A stretch of DNA of 64,000 nt from Planctomycetota bacterium (GCA_021819825.1 JAKAEZ010000007.1:1-64000), one strand, 5' to 3'. Positions 49,002 through 58,855 are shown, numbered from the stretch's first letter. Translations and numbers: made by a program. Notes: generated by a model not told the origin, from the letters alone.

Positions 49002-49937
49002 TCATATCTGAATTGTCGCCACGAGTTGCCGCACATGATCCACAGAGGCATCCATAAGTTTTTTCTCATCGGTGGTCAACGGCACTTCGATAATCTGTTC
49101 AACACCCTGGCTGCCCAGCTTAACCGGGACGCCCACAAAATAACCGCCCACGCCGTACTGTTTATCACAATAGGCCGCACATGGCAGCACGCGCTTTTTA
49201 TCTTTAATGATGGACTCAGCCATCTGCACCACGGCCGCGGATGGTGCGTAATAGGCGGAGCCGGTTTTCAGAAAATTGACAATTTCCGCGCCGCCGGAGC
49301 GGGTACGCTTTACGATGGCTTGAATCTTTTCCGCAGAAAGCAGTTCGGGCAAGGGGATGCCCGCCACGCTGGTATAGCGCGGCAGCGGCACCATGTCATC
49401 TCCGTGGCCGCCTAGCAGCAGCGCCTGAATATCTTCCACACTTACATCCAGTTCGGCCGCGATAAAGCAACGATAACGGGCGGTGTCCAGCACGCCGGCC
49501 ATGCCAATGACTCGCTGGGGTTCAAAACCACTGGCTTTATATGCCACATACACCATGGCATCCAGCGGATTAGATACCACCAGCAGGATGCTTTTGGGCG
49601 AATATTTTACGACCTGTTGCGTGACGGATTTTACAATTTCCGTATTTTTAATCAGCAGGTCATCGCGGCTCATACCGGGCTTGCGGGCCAGACCGGCGGT
49701 GATGATTACCACATCGCTGTTGGCGGTGGCTTCGTAGCTCGTGGCACCGGTCAGGCGGACATCATAGCCTTCAATGGGGGCGGCCTGGGACAAATCCAGC
49801 GACTTGCCCTGCGGCACGCCGTCAATTTGTGGTACGTCCACAAGCACCACGTCGCCCAGTTCTTTCGCAGCCGCCCAATGCGCCGCGGTGGCTCCCACAT
49901 TCCCTGCTCCGATGATACTGATTTTTGCACGTTTCAT
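49002..49937 (-). CDS. mdh: Malate dehydrogenase
   Basis: [75 protein letters not shown]. Confidence 0.95.
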   Translation of the reverse strand: MKRAKISIIGAGNVGATAAHWAAAKELGDVVLVDVPQIDGVPQGKSLDLSQAAPIEGYDVRLTGATSYEATANSDVVIITAGLARKPGMSRDDLLIKNTEIVKSVTQQVVKYSPKSILLVVSNPLDAMVYVAYKASGFEPQRVIGMAGVLDTARYRCFIAAELDVSVEDIQALLLGGHGDDMVPLPRYTSVAGIPLPELLSAEKIQAIVKRTRSGGAEIVNFLKTGSAYYAPSAAVVQMAESIIKDKKRVLPCAAYCDKQYGVGGYFVGVPVKLGSQGVEQIIEVPLTTDEKKLMDASVDHVRQLVATIQI

Positions 49938-50054
49938 TTTTCAACTCCGTTTTGGTTTACACACAACCAACTATAACGCCAGTGTTGTAAACCATTACGG
50001 CGTTGCGTGCAAATGGTTCTAGGCAAATATTGTCGGGAAATATCGCCTGCCACC

Positions 50055-51413
50055 TTAGGCCGCTGCGCTGATGTTATCCGCGACTTCATGGGCGGATTGC
50101 CAACGCGGATTAATTAAATGGATCAGCAATAATGCCACAAGATATGCTGAACTGGCGATAGCAAACAACATGATGTAGTTGTCATGGGTGGAGTGCAGGA
50201 ACCAGCCTACACCGGCGGAGACAAACATACTGATGCCTGAGGCCACAAAGCCACCCAGGCCGACCAGTGATCCAACCACTTTCCCCGGCATGGTGTCCGA
50301 GGCCATGGTAAACAAGTTGGCGGAAAAGCCCTGGTGGCCCGCGCAGGCCAGCCCAATCAGCACAGACGCCACGAGATAGTTACCCACCGATGCCGCGGCA
50401 AATACGGGCACCACCAGCAAGGCGCAAATGAGCATGGCGGTTTTGCGAGCTTTGTTCAGCGACCACCCCTGTGCCAAAAACCAACTGGACAACCAGCCGC
50501 CGCCGATGCTGCCCAAATCCGCCATGCCATAGATGAGAATCATGGGCAAAATCATGTTCTTAATATTCAGATGATGTTTGGTATTAAAAAAATCAGGAAT
50601 CCAGAACAGCCAGAACCACCACACCGGGCTGGTTAACATGGTGGCGATGATAAAAGCCCAAGACTGTTTATATCCCAGCAGCGTACTCCAGCGAATGCGG
50701 TGCTGCCGTTCCGGAGGATCGCTGCGGATATATGCCAGTTCTTCCGGGGATAATTTCGGATTCTTATTCGGTTCTTTGTACCGCAAAAGCCACCAGATAA
50801 CCCACACCAATCCCACCAGCCCCGCGGTGATAAAACCCGCGCGCCATCCAAATGTTTTGGCGGTCAAGCCCACGATAATAGGAGCCGCCACCACGCCCAG
50901 ACTTGTGCCGGCATTAAAAATGCCCGTGGTCAGCGCCCGCTCTTTTTTGGGAAACCATTGGCCCACGGCTTTAATTGCGCCGGGGAAATTAGCGCCCTGC
51001 GCTACACCCATGATTCCCTGTATCACCATGTAACCCGCGACAGTTGTCGCAAACGCCATGCCCATTTCCGCGCCGCTGAAGATCACCACGGTTAGAGCGA
51101 AGCCCAGCCAAACTCCGGCAGCGTCCATGAACCAGCCGCACAGGGCGTAACCGATGGCATACGTTGCGCTGAATACCGCCATGATGTTGCCGTAATCCAC
51201 CTGCGTGAAGTGTAAATTATGAATCAGGTTCGGCTCCATAAGCGAAATCATGAACCGATCCATGTAGTTGATCGTGGTAATTAGAAATAACCCCAGGCAG
51301 ATCGCCCAGCGGTAACCGCGCCAGTGAAAGCCTCTGGATTGCGTTAAGTCCGGCGGGGATGCTTGTGAATTAGACATCGTGTCCTCCGTAAGTTTTTGTG
51401 TGCAGACGGTCAT
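50055..51413 (-). CDS. MFS transporter (anion:cation symporter/hexuronate-type)
   Basis: ICLGLFLITTINYMDRFMISLMEPNL; GVAQGANFPGAIKAVGQWFPKKERALTTGIFNAGTSLGVVAAP. Confidence 0.88.
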   Translation of the reverse strand: MTVCTQKLTEDTMSNSQASPPDLTQSRGFHWRGYRWAICLGLFLITTINYMDRFMISLMEPNLIHNLHFTQVDYGNIMAVFSATYAIGYALCGWFMDAAGVWLGFALTVVIFSGAEMGMAFATTVAGYMVIQGIMGVAQGANFPGAIKAVGQWFPKKERALTTGIFNAGTSLGVVAAPIIVGLTAKTFGWRAGFITAGLVGLVWVIWWLLRYKEPNKNPKLSPEELAYIRSDPPERQHRIRWSTLLGYKQSWAFIIATMLTSPVWWFWLFWIPDFFNTKHHLNIKNMILPMILIYGMADLGSIGGGWLSSWFLAQGWSLNKARKTAMLICALLVVPVFAAASVGNYLVASVLIGLACAGHQGFSANLFTMASDTMPGKVVGSLVGLGGFVASGISMFVSAGVGWFLHSTHDNYIMLFAIASSAYLVALLLIHLINPRWQSAHEVADNISAAA

Positions 51414-51519
51414 TACACGCGTGCCATCGCGCTATAATGCGGTCAATAATAACCACGCACCGCGCCCACGGGAAGCGCACAAAGAATAAACTTTCTAAAT
51501 TTTTTTTCGGAAACAGATT

Positions 51520-51535
51520 AATTGTGCGCACAATT
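51520..51535. promoter_or_regulatory. 16-bp perfect palindrome, candidate operator upstream of the MFS gene
   Basis: AATTGTGCGCACAATT about 107 bp upstream of the MFS start. Confidence 0.5.
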
Positions 51536-51831
51536 TAAACTGCCGCCCACGCCCACCATCCTCCACACTTGCTTTATTGCTGCTGTGCGTGCGATTTGGG
51601 GTCTGGAAAACAAGGGGCATCCTATAAAAAGGCCCTGTAAAAACAGCGGCATATAAAGCGCAATGCCATTGGTATTTTCCTCAACTTCAGGTCCCCAATG
51701 AACCGAAAATTATTGAGGCTCAATGAATGAGCGGACCGGTAATCCCAGACGGGTAGGGACATAGGTAAGACGTTTTCCGAACCCGTACGGATCGAAAATT
51801 TGCCGGCAGTTGATCCATCAGGAGATGTACA

Positions 51832-52242
51832 ATGGATACAGTTTCACAAATGGAATTGGTTCGCGAAGTCGTGCGAAACGGCGTGATTGAAGTTCTTGCA
51901 TGTCCGGAAAGCGGCACGCGCAGTTCTCTGGTGCTCGAAGAGACGTATGATCCCCGCGGCCATGTTCCACCGCATTACCATGACTGTGAAGAAATTCTCG
52001 TGTTTTTAGAAGGCGAGGGCATTGTTTTTATTGGCCAGGATCCGCGCAGCGTCGCGGCCGGAACCACCGTTGTTGTGCCGCCGGGCAAGCCGCATTGCCT
52101 TTATAATACCGGCTTAGGACGCCTGCATTTGCTGGCGTTTCATCCTAAGGCCAATCCGGAGTATCATTTTGTGCCCGGATTGTTTACCGATGAAACTAAT
52201 TGCTGCAAAAGCCCCGAGGATCTCCTGGCCAAGGCAATGTAA
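51832..52242 (+). CDS. Cupin domain protein
   Basis: PRGHVPPHYHDCEEILVFLEGEGIVFIGQ...TVVVPPGKPHCLYNTG. Confidence 0.85.
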   Translation: MDTVSQMELVREVVRNGVIEVLACPESGTRSSLVLEETYDPRGHVPPHYHDCEEILVFLEGEGIVFIGQDPRSVAAGTTVVVPPGKPHCLYNTGLGRLHLLAFHPKANPEYHFVPGLFTDETNCCKSPEDLLAKAM

Positions 52243-52243
52243 T

Positions 52244-53146
52244 TCACCGCGCATCGCGTCGGGAAAGCAGAGATTCATGCCGTTGCTTGGCCAGTTGCAG
52301 AAATTCCAGAACCGCTTGCTGATCTTCGCGACGAATGGCCAACTGGAGTTTCCGCAGCGATTGTATAGCCACATTCAAATTTCTATTGACTTGCACACGA
52401 TTGGTTAAAAATATATCGGTCCACATCGCCGGATCGCCGGAGGCCACGCGCGTGGTATCCACAAACCCGCCGGCAATCGCCCTACCCGCTTCCTCATTGC
52501 GCCCGGCCACTAGTGCGGTCATACATGCCGCGGCGTGGGGAATGTGACTGATCAGGGCCACCCATTGATCATGCTGCTGGGCATCCAAGAGGTGCGTCCG
52601 CATCGCCATGGCCTGCCAGAATTGTTCAATTTTTTTCGTGGCGGCTGACACACGGCTGCCGGTAAACGCGCCGCGACCGCGCAGCTTCGGCGGGCAGATC
52701 AGGCACAGGGCATCGCGATATAAATCCACCCGGGCATTTTCCGGCCCGCGCTTTTCCGAGCCTGCCATAGGATGAGAACCAATAAAATCAACCGTAGCGG
52801 GAAGTAATTTGCCGGCCCACTTCATCACCTGCTGCTTGGTTGAACCGACATCGGTTACCAGGGTGCCGGGTTTTAACGCCGGGGCGATGGCCGCCATCAG
52901 AGCCGGAAACTGCCCCACATTGGAAGCCAGAATAACCAGATCGCTTTCAGGCACCGCGGCGGCTGGATCGGTAAAAATCTGATCGATGGCCCCGATTTCC
53001 AGGGCCTTTTGATTGGATGGCGATCCGGTGCGGCCCACGCCATTGACGCGCGCCGCCAGGCCATGGTGTTTAATTGCCAGACCTAGGGAAGCGCCCAGCA
53101 AACCCACACCGATGATCGTAACACATTGAAATTGCGTTTCCTGCAT
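52244..53146 (-). CDS. Prephenate dehydrogenase (TyrA-like)
   Basis: VTIIGVGLLGASLGLAIKHHG Rossmann; VTDVGSTKQQVMKWA; FIGSHPMAGSEKRGPENA. Confidence 0.9.
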   Translation of the reverse strand: MQETQFQCVTIIGVGLLGASLGLAIKHHGLAARVNGVGRTGSPSNQKALEIGAIDQIFTDPAAAVPESDLVILASNVGQFPALMAAIAPALKPGTLVTDVGSTKQQVMKWAGKLLPATVDFIGSHPMAGSEKRGPENARVDLYRDALCLICPPKLRGRGAFTGSRVSAATKKIEQFWQAMAMRTHLLDAQQHDQWVALISHIPHAAACMTALVAGRNEEAGRAIAGGFVDTTRVASGDPAMWTDIFLTNRVQVNRNLNVAIQSLRKLQLAIRREDQQAVLEFLQLAKQRHESLLSRRDAR

Positions 53147-53253
53147 GGGTAGGAAGTGTATACGAAGTCACGTCGGAACTCTACAAAAGGTCACGTATAA
53201 CTCGCATGGATAACAGCCGCGGCTTGGCTTGCCGTGCTTCTGCGGAAAATGGA

Positions 53254-54144
53254 TTACAGAATATTATTTTTCCGGATGTAAACCATATAGGGCTGCAAAT
53301 TGTGGCCGGGACATTCCGTGGCGACCAGTTCGCGGTGGGTGTAGCAATGATAAATGGGAATGCTGTAAAGCCGGCGCAACAGGGCACCAAAACGCAGAAT
53401 GGTCTGACGTTGCTGCACCGTGGGCTCCTGCAACATGAAATTACCGATGGATGCTACGCCGATGTTATGCGCGTTCCAGATATATCGCCCGTGCACCGGT
53501 TGCGTGGGGGAATTGCGATATTGTACATATTCCATAAGCCAGTGTGGCGGCGCAAAGCCGTCGCGGACATGTTCTCCACGATACTGTAAATCACGCAACT
53601 GCCACACCCGGCCCATCCGGTCAATGCCAAAATGGTAGGCTATGTCCTCAAATCCGACACGACGTTCATACTCACGAATAAGCTCCCAATACTGGGCGGT
53701 CTGTTCTAATGAATCAAAATAAATCGGGTGCGGATCACCGGTGTGATGAAATGTAATCAGATGCACACCGGCCATCGGCTGAATGGTTCGCATATTGGGT
53801 CCGGCGGTAGTCCAGGCGCTGCGCGGGATAATGCCAAAGGCACCCACGGGAACAATTTTATGGGCCGGCACCGGCGGATGATACACCACCCGCGGCTTAA
53901 AATTCGCGGGCGGAGCGTATCCTGTATCCATCCGGCCAGGGGCCATGTTCGCATCCGGCGGCAGGACGCCGCTGGGCAGGTAACTGATACTGCTATTGGA
54001 TTTTGGCGGAGCTGCAGCACACCCAGCTAACGTGGCGGCGGCGGCCGTGCCGACGACCCCGGCCAGCAATCGCCGCCGCGACATCTTTGTGGGAAATTCA
54101 GGGAACAATACTTCGGGTATGTTATTAAGATCCATGGTCAGCAC
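53254..54144 (-). CDS. Tat-exported N-acetylmuramoyl-L-alanine amidase/PGRP-like protein
   Basis: SRRRLLAGVVGTAAAATLAGC Tat/lipobox; ITFHHTGDPHP...DIAYHFGIDRMGRVWQLRDLQYRGEHV. Confidence 0.8.
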   Translation of the reverse strand: MLTMDLNNIPEVLFPEFPTKMSRRRLLAGVVGTAAAATLAGCAAAPPKSNSSISYLPSGVLPPDANMAPGRMDTGYAPPANFKPRVVYHPPVPAHKIVPVGAFGIIPRSAWTTAGPNMRTIQPMAGVHLITFHHTGDPHPIYFDSLEQTAQYWELIREYERRVGFEDIAYHFGIDRMGRVWQLRDLQYRGEHVRDGFAPPHWLMEYVQYRNSPTQPVHGRYIWNAHNIGVASIGNFMLQEPTVQQRQTILRFGALLRRLYSIPIYHCYTHRELVATECPGHNLQPYMVYIRKNNIL

Positions 54145-54544
54145 TCCGTCTTAACTACAGGAAGTTCCATTTCCTGTTTGAAAAACTGCGTATTCGTATT
54201 TACTGCGTCTTGCTCCGGGTTCACGATGGTCCCTACGTCTCATACGGCTTTACCTGTGGACAGGTTCAACCGTATTTTACAAAAGAATGATGAAAAATGA
54301 AAATCTGCAACCACCGCGCGCAATAACCTATACCAGTGACGCTAAAAACAACAATAACGCCGCAACTCTCACGTTATCGGCATACCAGTTATAGGCCTTG
54401 AGAAAAAATTCAGAAAATTTCCTGCGGCGTCCCGCCAATGTTCTAAATCCCTCACTCGCCATAATTCGGCATTCCCGCAGTGGAGTTAGCGCGTAAAATC
54501 GATAATAAGCACCACCCCAGTTGGCACACGGCAAGTGCAGGCCA

Positions 54545-54578
54545 TTTTCACGTTCCTTTCATGTTGTTGTGCTAACTT
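54545..54578 (+). promoter_or_regulatory. Pho-box-like direct repeat plus -10, promoter 1
   Basis: TTTTCAC-GTTC-CTTTCAT, 10 bp, TAACTT. Confidence 0.6.
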
Positions 54579-54688
54579 CGACTCGGCAGCATGCTTTCAT
54601 TTGGCGATTTCCGACCCGGATTTCCGGCGGTGGCAGATTGGTTGGAAGCGTGATGCCAGCGGTGTTTCTGGCAACGAAAGGAGCAACC

Positions 54689-55366
54689 ATGACACCCTGT
54701 GACCAAACTAATTCCACATATCGGGATAATCGGTGGAAGGCTCTGACGGTTCTGACCGTCGTATGCCTGATGGCATTTCCCTTGTGGCTGCATCAGGCAG
54801 TCGGCAAAGACCAAGCAATTGGTTTTGTGGTTATTGATCCAGGGCATGGCGGAATTGATCCGGGAACACGCAGCAGCACGGGTGTGGATGAAAAGACGAT
54901 TGTTCTGGCGGTGGCAAAGGATATGGTTCCCCTGCTTCGGCATGACCATATCAAGTTTGTCTTAACACGCGACCGGGATAAATATGTGAGTCTCAGTGAT
55001 CGCGTGCAGATCGCCAATCGCCCGGGCGATCGCCTGCTGCTAAGTATTCATTGTGACTATTTCCAGCAGCGCGGCATGGAGGGTTTTACCGTGCTTTACG
55101 CGCAAGGCGCTTCACATGATTCCCAGGTGGCTGCCCACCTCATCGCGGCAGGGCTGATCCATGAGGGTTTTAACTGCCATGACGTCCGTATGGACACCCG
55201 CAGACTGGAGGTTCTGGATAAAACCAATTGTCCAGCGGTGCTGGTGGAGCTGGGGTTCATGTCTGATCCGCATGATTTACGCTATCTCACGTCACAATCA
55301 GGCCGGCAAAAGCTCGCTGCCGGCCTAGTGCGAGGCCTTAAGGCCTATTTGCATGTGACACGATAA
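54689..55366 (+). CDS. N-acetylmuramoyl-L-alanine amidase (Amidase_3)
   Basis: AIGFVVIDPGHGGIDPGTRSSTGVDEKTIVLAVAKDM; ALVELGFMSDPHDLRYL-type C-terminus; AAAGGAG RBS. Confidence 0.9.
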   Translation: MTPCDQTNSTYRDNRWKALTVLTVVCLMAFPLWLHQAVGKDQAIGFVVIDPGHGGIDPGTRSSTGVDEKTIVLAVAKDMVPLLRHDHIKFVLTRDRDKYVSLSDRVQIANRPGDRLLLSIHCDYFQQRGMEGFTVLYAQGASHDSQVAAHLIAAGLIHEGFNCHDVRMDTRRLEVLDKTNCPAVLVELGFMSDPHDLRYLTSQSGRQKLAAGLVRGLKAYLHVTR

Positions 55367-55399
55367 AGCATCGCACGGCAAAATATCGGTGCAATCAGC

Positions 55400-55433
55400 C
55401 TTTCACGTTCCTTTCATGGAGGGATGTTAAGTT
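55400..55433 (+). promoter_or_regulatory. Pho-box-like direct repeat plus -10, promoter 2
   Basis: CTTTCAC-GTTC-CTTTCAT, 10 bp, TAAGTT. Confidence 0.6.
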
Positions 55434-55485
55434 AAGTCGATGCGGATTGAATTGTTCGATCCGTGATTTATTCAGGGGTGCGGTT

Positions 55486-56148
55486 ATGAATCGTAAAGCA
55501 TGTCTTATTATCGGGGTTGTTGGATTGGCTTTAGCAGCCAGAGGCACGCTGCCCGTGCGGGCCGATGCGCCGGACCATGGGGAATCCAAGGTGACCATGG
55601 CGCAATTGCCGACTGCTGTGGCTAAGACGCTTACGCAGGAAGCTGCGGGCGGGCAAGTTGGGGAAATTGATATGGCCGTCGGCGACCACCGAGTCACATA
55701 CGAAGCCGATGTGGTTATCAGCAAAATGCCCTATGAAATTAAAATATCCATGGATGGCACGCTGCTGAAAAAGCACCTAAGCGATATGGATCTTACGATG
55801 GCTGAACTCCCCGCTGCCGTTGCGGCAACAGTCAAGCAGGAAATGGGCAGCGGCAAGGCCTCCGATATCGAGGAAGATTACACTGATGCTGGAAGTGCTT
55901 ATTACAAAGCGACCGTGAAGATCGGCGAACACGCGTATAAGCTCAAAGTGCTGCCCGACGGCACGTTGCTGAAAATCAAACTCAAGAAAGAAGATCACGG
56001 CGACCATGAACATGGCGATCATGCGGATCACGGTGACCATGGGGATCATGGCCATGCGGATAAAGATCATGGAGATCACGGAGATCATGGCCACGGTGAT
56101 GGTGATCATGGGGATCACCATCATGGCGATCATGGCGACAACCACTGA
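55486..56148 (+). CDS. Exported tandem PepSY-like protein with His/Asp/Gly-rich C-terminal tail
   Basis: Two ~65-aa repeats (KVTMAQLPTAVAKTLTQEA...MDGTLLKKHL and DLTMAELPAAVAATVKQEM...PDGTLLKIKL), tail HGDHEHGDHADHGDHGDHGHADKDHGDHGDHGHGDGDHGDHHHGDHGDNH. Confidence 0.8.
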   Translation: MNRKACLIIGVVGLALAARGTLPVRADAPDHGESKVTMAQLPTAVAKTLTQEAAGGQVGEIDMAVGDHRVTYEADVVISKMPYEIKISMDGTLLKKHLSDMDLTMAELPAAVAATVKQEMGSGKASDIEEDYTDAGSAYYKATVKIGEHAYKLKVLPDGTLLKIKLKKEDHGDHEHGDHADHGDHGDHGHADKDHGDHGDHGHGDGDHGDHHHGDHGDNH

Positions 56149-56177
56149 CCGCCGGACATAAAAGCATCCTCCTCCCT

Positions 56178-56221
56178 AAGCAGGGCTGGCCCGTGGCGCT
56201 ATGGGCTGGCCCTGCTTTTTT
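56178..56221 (+). terminator. Rho-independent terminator-like hairpin
   Basis: AAGCAGGGC...GCCCTGCTT followed by a T-run. Confidence 0.7.
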
Positions 56222-56461
56222 CAGTCATTTACGACATTAATGCCGCAGATCAGCTTATGCAGGCTCGATCGCGCTTAGATTTGACCCCGGTACAAACTGG
56301 GTAGGTACATCGCACACTTCAGATTTCCTCTCCAGGGGCCTGGCCGAGTAATTGTCGGGTTACAACAGCGATTGCTGGGACAGGCTTCTGGCAACTGAAC
56401 ATGAAGATCCGATTAAAGTGATATTCTTTGGTCCACGCCCGACCGGATCGTGATCATGGGC

Positions 56462-56495
56462 TTTTCATCTTCCTTTCATAAACTTCCTTTATAAT
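56462..56495 (+). promoter_or_regulatory. Pho-box-like direct repeat plus -10, promoter 3
   Basis: TTTTCAT-CTTC-CTTTCAT, 10 bp, TATAAT. Confidence 0.65.
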
Positions 56496-56557
56496 TATGT
56501 GCTTGGTCGCAGTTGCCGTTTGCCTGCTTCCAAGGATGGGTGTTGGCAGGTGCGTTC

Positions 56558-57232
56558 ATGCGGGTACTGGTGGTTGAAGATTTTAAGACGCTAAGGGAAT
56601 CCATCGCGCAAGCTCTGCGCGAACAGACCTACGTGGTCAATGAAGCCGGTGACGGGCGGTTGGCCTTATGGCACCTGCAGAGCGGACATATTGATGTGGT
56701 CATACTGGATTTAATGATGCCGGGGATCGATGGCTTTCAGATACTCAAGGCCATGGAACGCATGAAAGCCCGACCTGCGGTACTGGTTCTGACAGCACGC
56801 GACACTGTGGATGACCGGGTCAAAGGATTGGATGCGGGAGCCGATGATTATCTCACCAAGCCCTTTGCCCTGGAGGAAATGCTGGCCAGAGTCCGAGCCT
56901 TAACGCGGCGGCGGTATAAAGTGGCATCATCGAAACTGACCATCGGAACCTTGGCCATAGACCTCAACGCCCGGCGGGCTTTCCGGGCCGGGGTGGAAAT
57001 TGAATTAAGCGCCCGGGAATATGCCATACTGGAGTATCTGGCCATGCGGCAGGGGGAAATTGTCTCACGGGCTGAAATTTGGGAACATGTGCATTGCGAC
57101 GATTCGCCGCCGGAAAGTAATGTCGTGGACGTATTTGTAAGCTTGCTGCGCAAGAAAATTGACGCGGATTCGCCGGATCGACTGATTCACACGCGGCGCG
57201 GACAGGGCTATATGCTTGGGGCAGGCGTTTGA
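56558..57232 (+). CDS. OmpR/PhoB-family response regulator
   Basis: MRVLVVEDFKTLRESIAQAL...VVILDLMMPGIDGFQIL...LTKPFALEEMLARVRAL; winged-helix C-terminus VVDVFVSLLRKKID...IHTRRGQGYML. Confidence 0.93.
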   Translation: MRVLVVEDFKTLRESIAQALREQTYVVNEAGDGRLALWHLQSGHIDVVILDLMMPGIDGFQILKAMERMKARPAVLVLTARDTVDDRVKGLDAGADDYLTKPFALEEMLARVRALTRRRYKVASSKLTIGTLAIDLNARRAFRAGVEIELSAREYAILEYLAMRQGEIVSRAEIWEHVHCDDSPPESNVVDVFVSLLRKKIDADSPDRLIHTRRGQGYMLGAGV

Positions 57233-58773
57233 TGGGGTCCATCCGACTACAGTTGACGCTCTGGTGCGGAGTGGCCATCGCACTGATGCTTGCGGTGCTC
57301 GGCGTAAGTTTGTATCTGACGCTGCAACATTCTTTGCAATCGCAGTTTAACGCCTCGCTTGTCGCTCGAGCCACCCTGCTTGTGGATACGCTGGATTGGG
57401 ACCCGCACCGCGGATTCCATGTCAGTCCCGATTTTACGCCCGTCGCCGGCGGCGGCGCGGAGGGGACGCCCCGCTATTTTCAGATATGGAGCCTGCAGGG
57501 AAAATCAGTGCTGCATCCGGCCACGCTGGGCAAACGCAATTTGAAATTTCTCACGCCGGCTCGCAATGCCGCCAAGTTTGCCGCCGTTGACTTGCCGGAT
57601 GACCATGATGGAAGAGAATTGGCGATCCGCTTTCGCGAGGGAAATAGTGATGGTGATGAGCATGATCATGATCATGATCATGCTCATCACCATGACCGCC
57701 ACGACCCTCTGGGCGATACTCACAAAAACCGTTCGATCCACACCTCAGCGGCCGAACATATTGGACAAGATTATATTCTCGCCGTGGCCCGTCCCACGGA
57801 TGATCTGGACAATGCGCTTTCCAGTATCGCCTGGTCGCTGGCGGTTTACTGTTCTTTGGCGACATTATGTTCGGCGGCTCTCATTGCGTGGCTTTTAAAC
57901 CGTGGATTACGCCCGGTAAATACGATTGCCCAGCAGATCGCGGGCGTGGGTGCCGCGCACCTGAAAGATCGCATAACCGCGGAAAATATTCCGCGTGAAC
58001 TGATTCCCATTGTGGATCGTCTTAATAAGTTGCTGGAGCGCGTGGAAGCGGCGGTACTCCGTGAAAAGGCGCTCACCGCCGATATGGCCCATGAGCTGCG
58101 AACGCCCCTGGCCGGCCTGCGCACCGGCGCGGAACTGGCGCTAACGCGCTTACGCACCTGTGAAGAATACCAGCGAACATTGCGGCAGTCGCTGGATATC
58201 AGCATTCAGATGCAGGAGATGGTGGAAAATCTGCTGACTCTGGCCCGGCTGGAAGCGGGAGCTTGGGGGCAGGCGGCGGAGAACTGCCGACTGGATCAAA
58301 TGACCGATCAGCAATTGAAGGGCTGTACCGCGAGAATTAATTCCCGCGCTGTGACGTTGGATAGTAGTGGTATTTCTCCGGCCGTTGTTAAGGCCCCGCC
58401 GGAGTTGGTGCTGCTGGTACTCCGCAATGTGCTGGACAATGCGGTCAGTTATGTTAATCATGGAGGCACGATTCGCGTGGTGCTGAAAAGTGAATCCGAC
58501 GCGGTGACATTAACGGTGGCTAACACGGGCAGCGCGATTTCAGTGCAGCAGTCGCAGCAGATATTTGAACGCTTTTGGCGCGGTGATGATTCCCGCACGG
58601 ATCAGGGCCGGCACAGCGGCTTAGGATTATCCATTGTGCAGAATGTCATGCGGCAAATCGGCGGCAGGGTGATCGTTGAATCCGCCGTCGGCCAGTGGTT
58701 TACTATTGTATTGTTATTTCCAAAGCATGGAGGCGATGGATCGCATGACAATCCGGGACATGAACGCCTGTAG
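57229..58773 (+). CDS. Sensor histidine kinase with His-rich extracytoplasmic loop
   Basis: DEHDHDHDHAHHHDRHD in the sensor region; HAMP; TADMAHELRTPLAGLRTGAELAL H-box; LDNAVSYVNHGGTI N-box; GLGLSIVQNVM. Confidence 0.9.
   Translation: MMGSIRLQLTLWCGVAIALMLAVLGVSLYLTLQHSLQSQFNASLVARATLLVDTLDWDPHRGFHVSPDFTPVAGGGAEGTPRYFQIWSLQGKSVLHPATLGKRNLKFLTPARNAAKFAAVDLPDDHDGRELAIRFREGNSDGDEHDHDHDHAHHHDRHDPLGDTHKNRSIHTSAAEHIGQDYILAVARPTDDLDNALSSIAWSLAVYCSLATLCSAALIAWLLNRGLRPVNTIAQQIAGVGAAHLKDRITAENIPRELIPIVDRLNKLLERVEAAVLREKALTADMAHELRTPLAGLRTGAELALTRLRTCEEYQRTLRQSLDISIQMQEMVENLLTLARLEAGAWGQAAENCRLDQMTDQQLKGCTARINSRAVTLDSSGISPAVVKAPPELVLLVLRNVLDNAVSYVNHGGTIRVVLKSESDAVTLTVANTGSAISVQQSQQIFERFWRGDDSRTDQGRHSGLGLSIVQNVMRQIGGRVIVESAVGQWFTIVLLFPKHGGDGSHDNPGHERL
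57650..57693. repeat. 44-bp perfect palindrome inside the histidine kinase gene
   Basis: ATGGTGATGAGCATGATCATGATCATGATCATGCTCATCACCAT equals its own reverse complement. Confidence 0.95.
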
Positions 58774-58855
58774 GCCGACCCTGCCGCATTGGCTGAATCA
58801 GAAAAGTTGTACCGCCTGTATCGGCGAGGGACTATTGCCAGATATTTTCCGCGTG

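Noticed and set aside
55777-56145. Minus-strand ORF rich in M/I/V opposite the His-rich tail
   Set aside because: Antisense of the GAT/CAT-rich tail of the PepSY-like gene; low-complexity shadow.
57505-57741. Minus-strand ORF with MVMSMIMIMIMLITITI hydrophobic run
   Set aside because: Artefact of the His/Asp codon palindrome read on the opposite strand (CAT/ATG, GAT/ATC).
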